From positions 1 through 14,214 of the forward strand of contig CAMWXO010000026.1 in assembly GCA_947178245.1 (NCBI GenBank): a stretch of DNA of 14,214 nucleotides. The letters run 5' to 3'. The notes below the pieces were generated by a model. The model saw only the letters and a program-made list of their open reading frames with translations. It was not told the DNA's origin and did no database searches. The DNA comes from an uncultured Porphyromonadaceae bacterium. Lineage in GTDB: Bacteria > Bacteroidota > Bacteroidia > Bacteroidales > Muribaculaceae. Made by a program: the position numbers and the translations under genes. How positions within the stretch are numbered: the stretch's first letter is position 1; each line of letters opens with the position of its first letter. Positions 7,965-14,214 of the stretch are shown here, piece by piece.

Positions 7965-8138
7965 GGGTATCTGTGTGTTGGGTAAATGGCGTATGACATC
8001 GCTGCCACTTTCTCAAATCGCCTTATTTAATGTTTTATTTAAGTTTCTTTTAAGTTTTAGAGGACTGAAATTCAGCAAAAATGTTTGTGGTCTTGAATAT
8101 ATTCGGTCTTGAATATGCAAAGTCGAATTATCAATTTG
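7965..8138 (-). promoter_or_regulatory. AT-rich leader of the rluB operon with direct repeats
   Basis: If the promoter at 8139-8170 is used, transcription starts near 8132 and the rluB message has an untranslated leader of about 168 bases. The leader contains two exact copies of a 12-base word (GGTCTTGAATAT on the plus strand) at 8089-8100 and 8105-8116, 16 bases apart. It also has two copies of TTTAAGTTT at 8038-8046 and 8049-8057, 11 bases apart. I see no recognisable riboswitch, and no strong Shine-Dalgarno sequence before the rluB ATG. The repeats may be operator half-sites or simply AT-rich drift. Confidence 0.4.
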
Positions 8139-8170
8139 CAAATTTAATCATTTTTTTTGTGATATGCAAG
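8139..8170 (-). promoter_or_regulatory. Bacteroidota-type promoter for the rluB operon
   Basis: On the minus strand TAAATTTG (8146-8139) matches the Bacteroidota -7 consensus TAnnTTTG exactly. CTTG (8170-8167) stands in for the -33 TTTG with one mismatch. The spacer is 20 bases, within the usual 19-21. The site lies in the AT-rich gap after a terminator-like hairpin and points into rluB, as expected for the start of the operon. Confidence 0.6.
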
Positions 8171-8258
8171 CGTTTGGCGTTTTTTAGGATATTTTCGGAT
8201 AAATACGCTCTTATTTCGCGCAGGAAGCATCTGAATCAGGCCCCTGAAGGCAATGAGA

Positions 8259-8290
8259 AGCGCCGGACTTGACAATGCAAGCCCGGCGCT
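8259..8290 (-). terminator. Hairpin terminator after the secreted thioredoxin-fold gene
   Basis: Arms of 13 bases (8259-8271 and 8278-8290) pair around a six-base loop. Read as minus-strand RNA, all 13 positions pair, with one G-U wobble (AGCGCCGGGCUUG with CAAGUCCGGCGCU). Read as plus-strand RNA, the same position is an A-C mismatch, so the hairpin fits minus-strand transcription. It starts 33 bases after the TAA. The following T tract is weak (TTCTCATT), so it may terminate inefficiently or mainly protect the 3' end. Confidence 0.65.
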
Positions 8291-8322
8291 CCGGAAGTCT
8301 TATGATTTATCCTTGAGGATGA

Positions 8323-10158
8323 TTATTTTGCGATCTTCACGGCAGAAGAACCCTGACGCCTGATGAAGATGCCCTCACCGGGTTCATTCACTTTCTGTCC
8401 GTTGAGATTGTAGTATTCCACAGGTGCGTTCTCATCATCGGCGGCATCAAGAATCCTTACGGAAGTGCCTTCGTAGTCGTTCACCTCGTTCTTTGCGCAG
8501 TTGAGCACGGTACCGTTCTCATCAAGCACGGCGGCTATGATGCGGAGCTTGTTCTTGTCTGCGATGAGGCCGGCCTTTATCTTTGTGAGATCGAACGTCA
8601 GGCTGTGAGTCACAGGCTCTTCCGGATCGAGAGATGAGGGAAGACTGCCTTCCACGCCATAGATTCCGGTTGTAGAGATCACAACATCATTGAATACCAA
8701 GCCCTTGACTGAAGATTTGCCATATTTGCCGTTCTTGCAGAAGTCATTCATCTCATCAATGTAATCGCTTCTCTGGCTGGTGTTTGCGTAATAATTTGAC
8801 TGATTCCAGCTGCTGCCTGTGCCCGAGAGTCCGTCGGCCACAAGGAGATATGCAATCTGATAGGTCTTGTCGGTATATCCGCCGAGAGTCATCACCTCCG
8901 CGTTGGCAGTGAGCGTGTCATCATCGTCCCAAGTATGTGAAACCTTTACGCTCCAGGGAGTTACCACGCTGTTAAGCGCAAGGATATCGTCTACGATCGG
9001 GAGCTTGGTTTTGTAGGTCTCGGTGCCATAATACGGATCACAGATGATGGTGCGGTTCAGAGACGCTGACGGGAATCCCTCTATTGCGGCAGGATAGTTT
9101 GTGGTCACCTGCATGGCGTCGCTGTTATGGTAAGCAGCAACCACGAATTCGGGATAATTGTTGCGGATATGCTCAAGTGCGGCGAATCCTCGCGTGCAAT
9201 ACTGACACCAGGTGCCTGTGTATTCCTCCATGAGGGTCTGATGCTCGGGATACTCATCGAGCACGGAAATCATGACATTCTTTGTAGCATTCTCTGAAGT
9301 ATTCTCCTTGCCGTTAACTTTCGACACTGTGAAATCCTCTTTCCCACGGATTTTCACGTCGGCCACAGGCAGTTCGAGAATAGTGGAGAATGTGCGTCCC
9401 AGGCCCGGAGTGGTCGGCACCGGAAGCTCATAGTGCAGCGACAGCGGCTGGCCGTTGAAAGCGTAGTCGAGATCGATCGACTCCACCGGCTCCATAGTAG
9501 ACGCCATGAAAGTCACCGGAATGGAAGCGGCCTTGCCAAGCTCGATGCAGATGGGATTATCGATTTCATATATCTCGACGTCTCTCTCGGGGAGTCTGTC
9601 GATAAGGAGCGTAACGCTCATCGTGCTGCCCCATCCGTTGGTAGCCTGAATGTTATCCCAAGCCTTAGTGGTGGCTTTGGTGTGGAGGAAACAAGCGTTG
9701 GGGTTGGAGCAGTCGGCGATGCTGATAGGGAACTGAGTTCCCCTGTCGAGAGTCGAGACAGTGAAACTGTAACCTACATAGACACCCTCCGACGTGATGG
9801 TGTAGCCTTCGCCGCATTCACCGGAAAGTAATCCGTCTTCAGAAATGGAAGCAGGATAAGTGCCGATATTCGGATTGTTTGACTTGTCCGATTTCTGCGC
9901 CAGTTCCGTGGTGAGGAATATTCCGGGGTTCTTATAATTCTTTAGATTTCCTCCCGTATTGACAGGGACGGACACGGAGAGCACCTTGCACCCCTCGAAA
10001 ACGGCACCGGGGAGGAAAATGGCCACATCGTATGTGTCTTTTTTCTGAACACCGGCGAAATTGTCTTCATTTTCTACGTAGGAGAAATCAAATTCCGTCG
10101 GATCGGCCGATGCTGTGATGGCGGCTCCGAGCAGAATCGGAAGTAGATATTTCTTCAT
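8323..10158 (-). CDS. Secreted Omp28-like thioredoxin-fold protein with C-terminal tail
   Basis: The 611-residue product begins with a clear signal peptide (MKKYLLPILLGAAITASA, before DPTEF). The first 290 or so residues look like beta-rich domains without a recognised family. A thioredoxin-fold domain follows: EEYTGTWCQYCTRGF with C318 and C321 as the CxxC pair, and GFPSASLNR with the likely cis-proline at P363. This resembles the Omp28 group of outer membrane or secreted Bacteroidota proteins. The last 30 or so residues (YYNLNGQKVNEPGEGIFIRR and on) match a short tail common on Bacteroidales secreted proteins and similar in form to type IX secretion tails. The substrate is unknown; thiol exchange or redox-dependent surface binding is possible. 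I chose the ATG at 10158-10156 because the signal peptide starts there. A longer TTG start at 10215 would bury it. The gene appears to stand alone between two hairpins. Confidence 0.88.
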   Translation of the reverse strand: MKKYLLPILLGAAITASADPTEFDFSYVENEDNFAGVQKKDTYDVAIFLPGAVFEGCKVLSVSVPVNTGGNLKNYKNPGIFLTTELAQKSDKSNNPNIGTYPASISEDGLLSGECGEGYTITSEGVYVGYSFTVSTLDRGTQFPISIADCSNPNACFLHTKATTKAWDNIQATNGWGSTMSVTLLIDRLPERDVEIYEIDNPICIELGKAASIPVTFMASTMEPVESIDLDYAFNGQPLSLHYELPVPTTPGLGRTFSTILELPVADVKIRGKEDFTVSKVNGKENTSENATKNVMISVLDEYPEHQTLMEEYTGTWCQYCTRGFAALEHIRNNYPEFVVAAYHNSDAMQVTTNYPAAIEGFPSASLNRTIICDPYYGTETYKTKLPIVDDILALNSVVTPWSVKVSHTWDDDDTLTANAEVMTLGGYTDKTYQIAYLLVADGLSGTGSSWNQSNYYANTSQRSDYIDEMNDFCKNGKYGKSSVKGLVFNDVVISTTGIYGVEGSLPSSLDPEEPVTHSLTFDLTKIKAGLIADKNKLRIIAAVLDENGTVLNCAKNEVNDYEGTSVRILDAADDENAPVEYYNLNGQKVNEPGEGIFIRRQGSSAVKIAK

Positions 10159-10300
10159 ACTCGTGTTGTTGTTTGTTTGAATTAACTTTTTGGTTAAGAT
10201 TTTATATTTCTGCAAAAACTACTTATAAAATAACACCGATTTTATGGAAAATGTTTCACCAAACGGCGTATTTAACATTCCGGAAGCGCCGTTGACACAC
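10159..10300 (-). promoter_or_regulatory. Probable promoter and leader region of the secreted protein gene
   Basis: This AT-rich gap follows the gltX terminator and must carry the promoter of the secreted protein gene if that gene is transcribed alone. I could not find a well-spaced TTTG / TAnnTTTG pair. The nearest -7 candidate is TAGTTTTT (minus strand, around 10222-10215) with no matching -33. The last bases before the ATG are A- and C-rich (AACAAACAACAACACGAGT) with no Shine-Dalgarno sequence. An inverted repeat, AACGGCG/CGCCGTT, lies at 10262-10268 and 10287-10293. Confidence 0.35.
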
Positions 10301-10344
10301 AAAAGTGGGAGGAAGCCGGCCACGTGAATGTCAGGCTTCCCCCC
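10301..10344 (-). terminator. Hairpin terminator after gltX
   Basis: Arms at 10334-10344 and 10307-10317 form an 11-base stem on the minus strand (GGGGGGAAGCC with GGCUUCCUCCC, one G-U wobble) around a 16-base loop. A short U tract (ACUUUUGUG) follows. As with the other hairpin, the wobble becomes an A-C mismatch on the opposite strand, which supports minus-strand use. It begins 10 bases after the gltX TAA. Confidence 0.7.
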
Positions 10345-10354
10345 GGTATCATAC

Positions 10355-11884
10355 TTATCCAAGCACCTCGATGGCTTTACGGATGCGTGCGATCACTTCA
10401 GATTTGGGCATCAGTTCGGTGATGTCGAACATGTGCGGGCCCCGGCATGCTCCCACCACGGCCAGACGGAAGGCGTTCATCACGTTGCCGAGATGATATC
10501 CCTTCTCCTCTATCCAGCCGAGCACTATCTTCTCGGCATTGGCCGACGTCATGTCGTCGATTCCATCGAGCACTCCGCAGAGTTCCTCCATGATGCGCGG
10601 AGTGTCTTCGTTACAACGCTTCTTCACATCCTTCTCAGCGTAAGAAGCGGGGGCCACGAAGAAGAAGTCGCCCTGAGCCCACAGATCCTGAACGAACTCG
10701 ATGCGTCCCTTGACCATGCCCACGGCCTTAGCCACATAGTCCATGCCGAAATCGTCGGCGCTCTTTTCGGCTTCGGCGAGGCGCTCCCTGAGCACGGGCA
10801 TGAAGAGTGCGGCAAGAGCCTCGTTGTCCATGCGCATCAGATATTCATGATTGAACCAGATTCCCTTCTTGTAGTCGAATTTCGCACCCGACTTCGAGCA
10901 ATGATCAAACGAGAATTTCTCTATCAGCTCGTCCATCGACATTATCTCGCTGTCGTCGCCCGGATTCCAGCCGAGAAGCGCCAGGAAATTCACCACTGCT
11001 TCGGGGAGATATCCCTTCTCGCGGTAGCCCGATGAGATCTCTCCGCTCTTGGGGTCGTGCCATTCGAGGGGAAACACCGGAAAACCGAGCTTGTCGCCGT
11101 CGCGCTTCGAGAGCTTGCCGTTGCCCACCGGCTTGAGCAGGAGCGGCAGATGCACGAACTGAGGCATCGTGTCTTCCCAGCCGAAAGCCTGATAGAGCAG
11201 CACATGAAGCGGAGCCGAGGGCAGCCACTCCTCGCCGCGTATCACATGGGTGACCTCCATCAGATGATCATCCACGATGTTGGCCAGGTGATAGGTCGGA
11301 AGGTCGTCGGCACTCTTATAGAGCACCTTGTCGTCGAGTATGTTGGAATTGATCACCACCTCGCCGCGGATGATGTCGTTGACCTTAACGTCCACGTCAG
11401 GCTCTATCTTGAACCTCACCACATACTGGTGGCCTTCGTCGATGAGCCGCTTCACCTCCTCGGCAGGCATCGTCAGTGAATTGCGCATGCGCGAGCGTGA
11501 GTGGGCGTCATACTGGAAGTTGGGCTCCTCCGCGCGCGCGGCCTCAAGCTCCTCAGGGGTGTCGAAAGCTATGTAAGCCTTCCCGGCTTCAAGCAGCTGA
11601 GAGGCATACTTGCGGTAGATGTCGCGCCGCTCGCTCTGCTTGTAGGGGCCGTAGGCACCGCCCTCGCGCACGCCTTCGTCTATCTTGATTCCGAGCCAAT
11701 TAAGACTTTCGTTTATATATTCCTCAGCGCCCGGCACGAAGCGGCGTGAATCCGTGTCTTCGATGCGCAGAATCATATCGCCGCCGTGCTGGCGGGTGAA
11801 GAGATAGTTGAAAAGAGCGGTGCGGACGCCTCCGATATGCAGAGGGCCCGTCGGAGAGGGGGCGAAACGTACTCGGGTTTTCAT
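10355..11884 (-). CDS. gltX: Glutamate--tRNA ligase (GluRS)
   Basis: This class I synthetase charges tRNA-Glu in the cytoplasm and also supplies Glu-tRNA for tetrapyrrole synthesis in bacteria that use the C5 route. The 509 residues start MKTRVRFAPSPTGPLHIGG, with the HIGH-type motif at residues 16-19. The KMSKS-type loop is KLSKR at residues 257-261, followed by DGDKLGFPVFPLEW. The rest is the alpha-helical anticodon-binding domain, ending MPKSEVIARIRKAIEVLG. Length and motifs are those of a full bacterial GluRS, not GlnRS. The ATG at 11884-11882 lies 165 bases from the preceding DUF3256 gene, across a repeat-rich spacer, and the gene is followed by a hairpin terminator, so it is probably monocistronic. 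No clear promoter motif is visible upstream. Confidence 0.97.
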   Translation of the reverse strand: MKTRVRFAPSPTGPLHIGGVRTALFNYLFTRQHGGDMILRIEDTDSRRFVPGAEEYINESLNWLGIKIDEGVREGGAYGPYKQSERRDIYRKYASQLLEAGKAYIAFDTPEELEAARAEEPNFQYDAHSRSRMRNSLTMPAEEVKRLIDEGHQYVVRFKIEPDVDVKVNDIIRGEVVINSNILDDKVLYKSADDLPTYHLANIVDDHLMEVTHVIRGEEWLPSAPLHVLLYQAFGWEDTMPQFVHLPLLLKPVGNGKLSKRDGDKLGFPVFPLEWHDPKSGEISSGYREKGYLPEAVVNFLALLGWNPGDDSEIMSMDELIEKFSFDHCSKSGAKFDYKKGIWFNHEYLMRMDNEALAALFMPVLRERLAEAEKSADDFGMDYVAKAVGMVKGRIEFVQDLWAQGDFFFVAPASYAEKDVKKRCNEDTPRIMEELCGVLDGIDDMTSANAEKIVLGWIEEKGYHLGNVMNAFRLAVVGACRGPHMFDITELMPKSEVIARIRKAIEVLG

Positions 11885-12049
11885 ATTTTTTAATTTGGAA
11901 TTTATTCTAATTTGGAATGTAGAATTTGGAATTTAGAATTTATTCTAATTGAGAATTGCTTCTAATTGTGCATTATGCATTATGCATTAATTTAGAGACT
12001 TTAAAGACCTTAAAGACCTTATCAACTGAGAACTGCAAACTCCTTCACT
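11885..12049. repeat. AT-rich spacer made of several short direct repeats
   Basis: The gap holds no gene but is densely repetitive. AATTTGGAAT occurs at 11892-11901, 11909-11918 and 11923-11932. GAATTTATTCTAATT (15 bases) occurs at 11898-11912 and 11936-11950. TGCATTA is repeated three times in tandem at 11969-11989. TTAAAGACC is repeated twice at 12001-12018, with a degenerate third copy, TTTAGAGAC, at 11991-11999. From memory, similar mosaics of such words occur between genes in Bacteroidales genomes; this cannot be checked here. No Bacteroidota promoter for gltX and no terminator for the DUF3256 gene is evident in it. Confidence 0.8.
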
Positions 12050-12709
12050 CTATCGCCTGAGTTTATATGATTTTCCTGTCCATAGGAATTCAAGATTCTG
12101 AAGCAAGGGCGTTAGCATCGATGCCTCTTCATCGGGAAGGGTGCCTACAGAAGTGAACTCAGCCGAGAGGGGCGTGTCGCCGGGCCCAGTGGAAAGTGCT
12201 ATCGACGAGAACGGGAGAAGTTCATCAAGTTTCCGGGCCGATATGTCGGAACCTTTCAGCCTGAAGAAATTCCTGGCCTCGGGGAGCTTCAGGAACTTTC
12301 CCGCCTGCAGGGGCTTCAGGTCGCGGTCGAAGAAATCGACCTTTGAGTCGGCAGCGATACCATCGCCTTTCACGGTGTAAAGCGTCATCACGATAGTGTC
12401 TGCCGCAAGCGGGAGCAGTTTTATCTCGAGCGTGGAGACAGGCGTGATGGCAGCGCGGAGATAGTCGGGGGCCACCGCTTCAAGTCGTGAAGACCCTCCC
12501 AGCGCGTCCTGCACCGGCGCGAGGCTGTCGGCCTCAGCGTAATAGTCTATCATGTCGAGGCGCGCCGCAGGGCGAAGCATATCGATCACGTCGAGCGGAA
12601 GATTGGCGAAGACACCGGTCGGGGTGAGACCTTCGGCAGAGGCCGATGCCCCCGTGAAGATCACCGCCGATATCACGCACAGTGTATGAAATATCCGGGA
12701 TATATCCAT
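12050..12709 (-). CDS. DUF3256 family secreted protein
   Basis: This 219-residue protein begins with a signal peptide (about residues 1-25, MDISRIFHTLCVISAVIFTG then ASASA), so it should reach the periplasm or the outside of the cell. The mature part has TGVFANLPLDVIDMLRPAAR and LDMIDYYAEAD, a pattern I recognise from DUF3256, a Bacteroidales family of unknown function. No catalytic motif, lipobox or membrane segment is visible in the mature chain. The ATG at 12709-12707 lies 17 bases after the helicase stop, so the two genes are probably cotranscribed. Its stop is followed by the repeat-rich spacer. The family call rests on recalled sequence pattern and should be confirmed by a profile search. 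Confidence 0.85.
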   Translation of the reverse strand: MDISRIFHTLCVISAVIFTGASASAEGLTPTGVFANLPLDVIDMLRPAARLDMIDYYAEADSLAPVQDALGGSSRLEAVAPDYLRAAITPVSTLEIKLLPLAADTIVMTLYTVKGDGIAADSKVDFFDRDLKPLQAGKFLKLPEARNFFRLKGSDISARKLDELLPFSSIALSTGPGDTPLSAEFTSVGTLPDEEASMLTPLLQNLEFLWTGKSYKLRR

Positions 12710-12726
12710 CAGAAATGGAATCTATA

Positions 12727-14214
12727 TTATTTCTTTATAAAAATATCGTAATTTCCGTTGTATTTTGAATGCTTTGCATCAGCCTTCTTCTTCGGGCGCT
12801 CTTTTTTCGGTTTCTGCCCCGAGAGGGAGAGCTCGTAGTCAGTGCGCGGAGTAGGCCGTTCGCCCTTTTTTTTCGGTTTCTTCTCGCGCTCCTTGGCCTC
12901 ACGGGCATAATCCCTGTCAGTGGCCACCTCGCAGCGCACCTTCCTGCCGAAGAAATCAGTGTGGCGCAAGGCATCCACCACTTTCCGGGCATCTTTCTTG
13001 CGCACGTCGAAGAGAGTGTAGTCGGGCATGAGGTCGATACGTCCTATCTCGGGCTTGGCGCCCACCACCGAACGATTTACAAGTTCCATCAGGTTGCCCG
13101 GGAAGAAACCCTGTGCTTTGCCGATATTCACCATAAGCCTCTGATATCCCTCCTCGGCGGTGCGCCTGTCTTTATCCCCTTTCTTCGGCCGGTCGCCCTT
13201 GCGGTCAGACTTTGAGCGGCTTCCCGAGTCGCTGGCGTTGAGGTCGATATCGGGCATATTGCTGTAGTAGGCCAACAGACGATTGAATTCAAGCGATAAG
13301 ACACGTTTCAGCAGATCTTCCTCCGAGAGCCATTCGAGTTTCTTGCGCACTCCCGGGAGGAAGCGGGCCATCTGCTCGTCGCTGACCTCGACACGCTCGA
13401 GCCTGTCGGCAAGATTATAGATCTGCTTCTCTATGATATGGTCGGGCGTAGGCACTTTCTTGTATTCGAAAGTTTTCCCGATGCGCTTCTCTATCTCGCG
13501 GAGCCGTCCTTTCTCGCGCGAATGGATTATGGCCACCGAGACACCCGTCTTGTTGGCGCGTCCTGTTCGTCCGGAGCGGTGTGTGTAGACGGCCACGTCA
13601 TCGGGCAGCCCGTAGTTGATCACGTGTGTGAGGTCGTCCACGTCGAGGCCTCTCGCCGCCACGTCGGTTGCCACGAGCAACTGGGTGACGTGGTCGCGGA
13701 ATTTCTTCATGGCCAGATCGCGCTGCGCCTGAGAGAGATCGCCGTGCAGGCAGTCGGCATTATAGCCGTCGGCGATAAGCTTGTCGGCTATCTCCTGCGT
13801 CTCCTTCTTGGTGCGGCAGAAGATGATGCCGTAGATGTCCGGGTTATTGTCGGCTATGCGCTTCAGGGCAAGATACTTGTCGTGAGCCTTCACCATGTAG
13901 TAGACATGCTTCACATTCTTCGACCCCTCGTTCTTGTTGCCGGCCACGAACTCCACGGGATCCTTCATAAAATTACGCGCGATTGCAGCTATCTCTTTCG
14001 GCATCGTGGCCGAGAACATCAGCATCTTCCTGTCGGCGGGCACATGCTCCAGAATCTCGTTGATGTCGTCGATGAAGCCCATGTTGAGCATCTCGTCGGC
14101 CTCATCGAGAATCACGGTATTGACGTTGCCGAGCTTCACCACTCCCCTCTTTATGAGGTCGATGAGGCGCCCCGGAGTAGCCACTATCACCTGCGCCCCC
14201 TTCTTGATGGCCTT
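12727..14214 (-). CDS. deaD: DEAD-box ATP-dependent RNA helicase, DeaD/CsdA-like (5' end outside window)
   Basis: The frame is open to the window edge and 495 residues are visible. The Q motif and Walker A motif lie outside. Present are VATPGRL (motif Ib), VILDEADEML (motif II, codons near 14106), MFSATMP (motif III), ATDVAARGLDVDDL (motif V) and HRSGRTGRA (motif VI). A charged linker rich in Asp, Lys and Arg leads to a DbpA-type RNA-binding domain (about 13160-12925, including GRIDLMPDYTLFDV). The C-terminal tail is strongly basic, ending YNGNYDIFIKK. Such helicases unwind short RNA duplexes in ribosome assembly, mRNA decay and cold adaptation. The DeaD name rests on domain order; DbpA is an alternative, though the long basic tail suits DeaD better. 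A GTG at 14190 is internal to the conserved core and is not a start. Confidence 0.93.
   Translation of the reverse strand, partial: KAIKKGAQVIVATPGRLIDLIKRGVVKLGNVNTVILDEADEMLNMGFIDDINEILEHVPADRKMLMFSATMPKEIAAIARNFMKDPVEFVAGNKNEGSKNVKHVYYMVKAHDKYLALKRIADNNPDIYGIIFCRTKKETQEIADKLIADGYNADCLHGDLSQAQRDLAMKKFRDHVTQLLVATDVAARGLDVDDLTHVINYGLPDDVAVYTHRSGRTGRANKTGVSVAIIHSREKGRLREIEKRIGKTFEYKKVPTPDHIIEKQIYNLADRLERVEVSDEQMARFLPGVRKKLEWLSEEDLLKRVLSLEFNRLLAYYSNMPDIDLNASDSGSRSKSDRKGDRPKKGDKDRRTAEEGYQRLMVNIGKAQGFFPGNLMELVNRSVVGAKPEIGRIDLMPDYTLFDVRKKDARKVVDALRHTDFFGRKVRCEVATDRDYAREAKEREKKPKKKGERPTPRTDYELSLSGQKPKKERPKKKADAKHSKYNGNYDIFIKK

Noticed and set aside
7409..8008. Minus-strand frame of 199 codons overlapping the start of rluB
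   Set aside because: It is an alternative frame through the rluB repeats; the Arg/Thr/Ala-rich product has no domain and lacks the S4 and catalytic parts.
8081..8272. Plus-strand 63-codon frame in the gap between the secreted protein gene and rluB
   Set aside because: It overlaps the predicted promoter and part of the terminator hairpin, has no ribosome-binding site at suitable distance, and resembles no known protein.
10159..10215. Longer secreted protein starting at a TTG
   Set aside because: It would put 19 polar residues before a good signal peptide that begins at the ATG at 10158.
10262..10293. Inverted repeat AACGGCG/CGCCGTT as another terminator
   Set aside because: The stem is only seven bases with an 18-base loop and no T tract; the hairpin at 10307-10344 is the better gltX terminator.
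12001..12018. Tandem repeats as a CRISPR array
   Set aside because: The repeats are 7-15 bases long, directly adjacent or overlapping, with no uniform spacers and no cas genes nearby.
1..14214. A new defence, mobile or biosynthetic system
   Set aside because: All genes belong to translation, RNA metabolism, secretion or envelope families; there are no transposases, integrases, nucleases, toxin-antitoxin pairs or other cassette signs.

Overview
The window looks like core chromosome of a member of the Bacteroidales (Bacteroidota), plausibly Muribaculaceae. This is inferred from several things: a long SecA with the Bacteroidota-type enlarged N-terminal part; a DUF4105/Lnb-like protein, a DUF3256 protein and a degenerate alkaline-phosphatase-fold protein, all typical of Bacteroidales; a C-terminal tail of the form YNLNGQKV...GIFIRRQG on a secreted protein; a perfect TAnnTTTG promoter element; and starts without a clear Shine-Dalgarno sequence. 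Every protein gene I accept lies on the minus strand, so transcription runs from high to low coordinates. I saw no insertion sequence, phage gene, CRISPR array, tRNA or rRNA.

Layout in transcription order. (a) 14214-12050: the 3' part of a DEAD-box RNA helicase with a DbpA-type RNA-binding C-terminus, then 17 bases later a small secreted DUF3256 protein. (b) 12049-11885: an AT-rich spacer built of several families of short direct repeats. (c) 11884-10355: gltX, followed by a hairpin terminator. (d) 10158-8323: a secreted thioredoxin-fold (Omp28-like) protein with a C-terminal tail, followed by a second strong hairpin. (e) 8322-7965: a 358-base AT-rich gap holding a Bacteroidota-type promoter and a leader with direct repeats. 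(f) 7964-1: a compact run of five genes: an RluB-type pseudouridine synthase with a large low-complexity N-terminus, asnS, the Lnb-like membrane protein, the alkaline-phosphatase-fold protein, and secA, which leaves the window before its end.

The run in (f) looks like one operon. Its gaps are 31 bases (rluB-asnS), a one-base TGATG overlap (asnS-lnb), a four-base GTGA overlap (lnb-phosphatase-like) and 49 bases (to secA). It joins translation functions (rRNA modification, Asn-tRNA charging) to envelope functions (putative lipoprotein N-acylation, an exported phosphatase-fold protein, the Sec motor). The most useful points for a second look are the apparent loss of catalytic residues in the phosphatase-fold protein, the coupling of a putative lipoprotein acyltransferase to secA, a ten-codon open frame just before secA, the repeat-coded tail of the pseudouridine synthase, and the mosaic repeat spacer before gltX. 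I found no clear sign of a wholly new system. Most of the window is ordinary housekeeping sequence.
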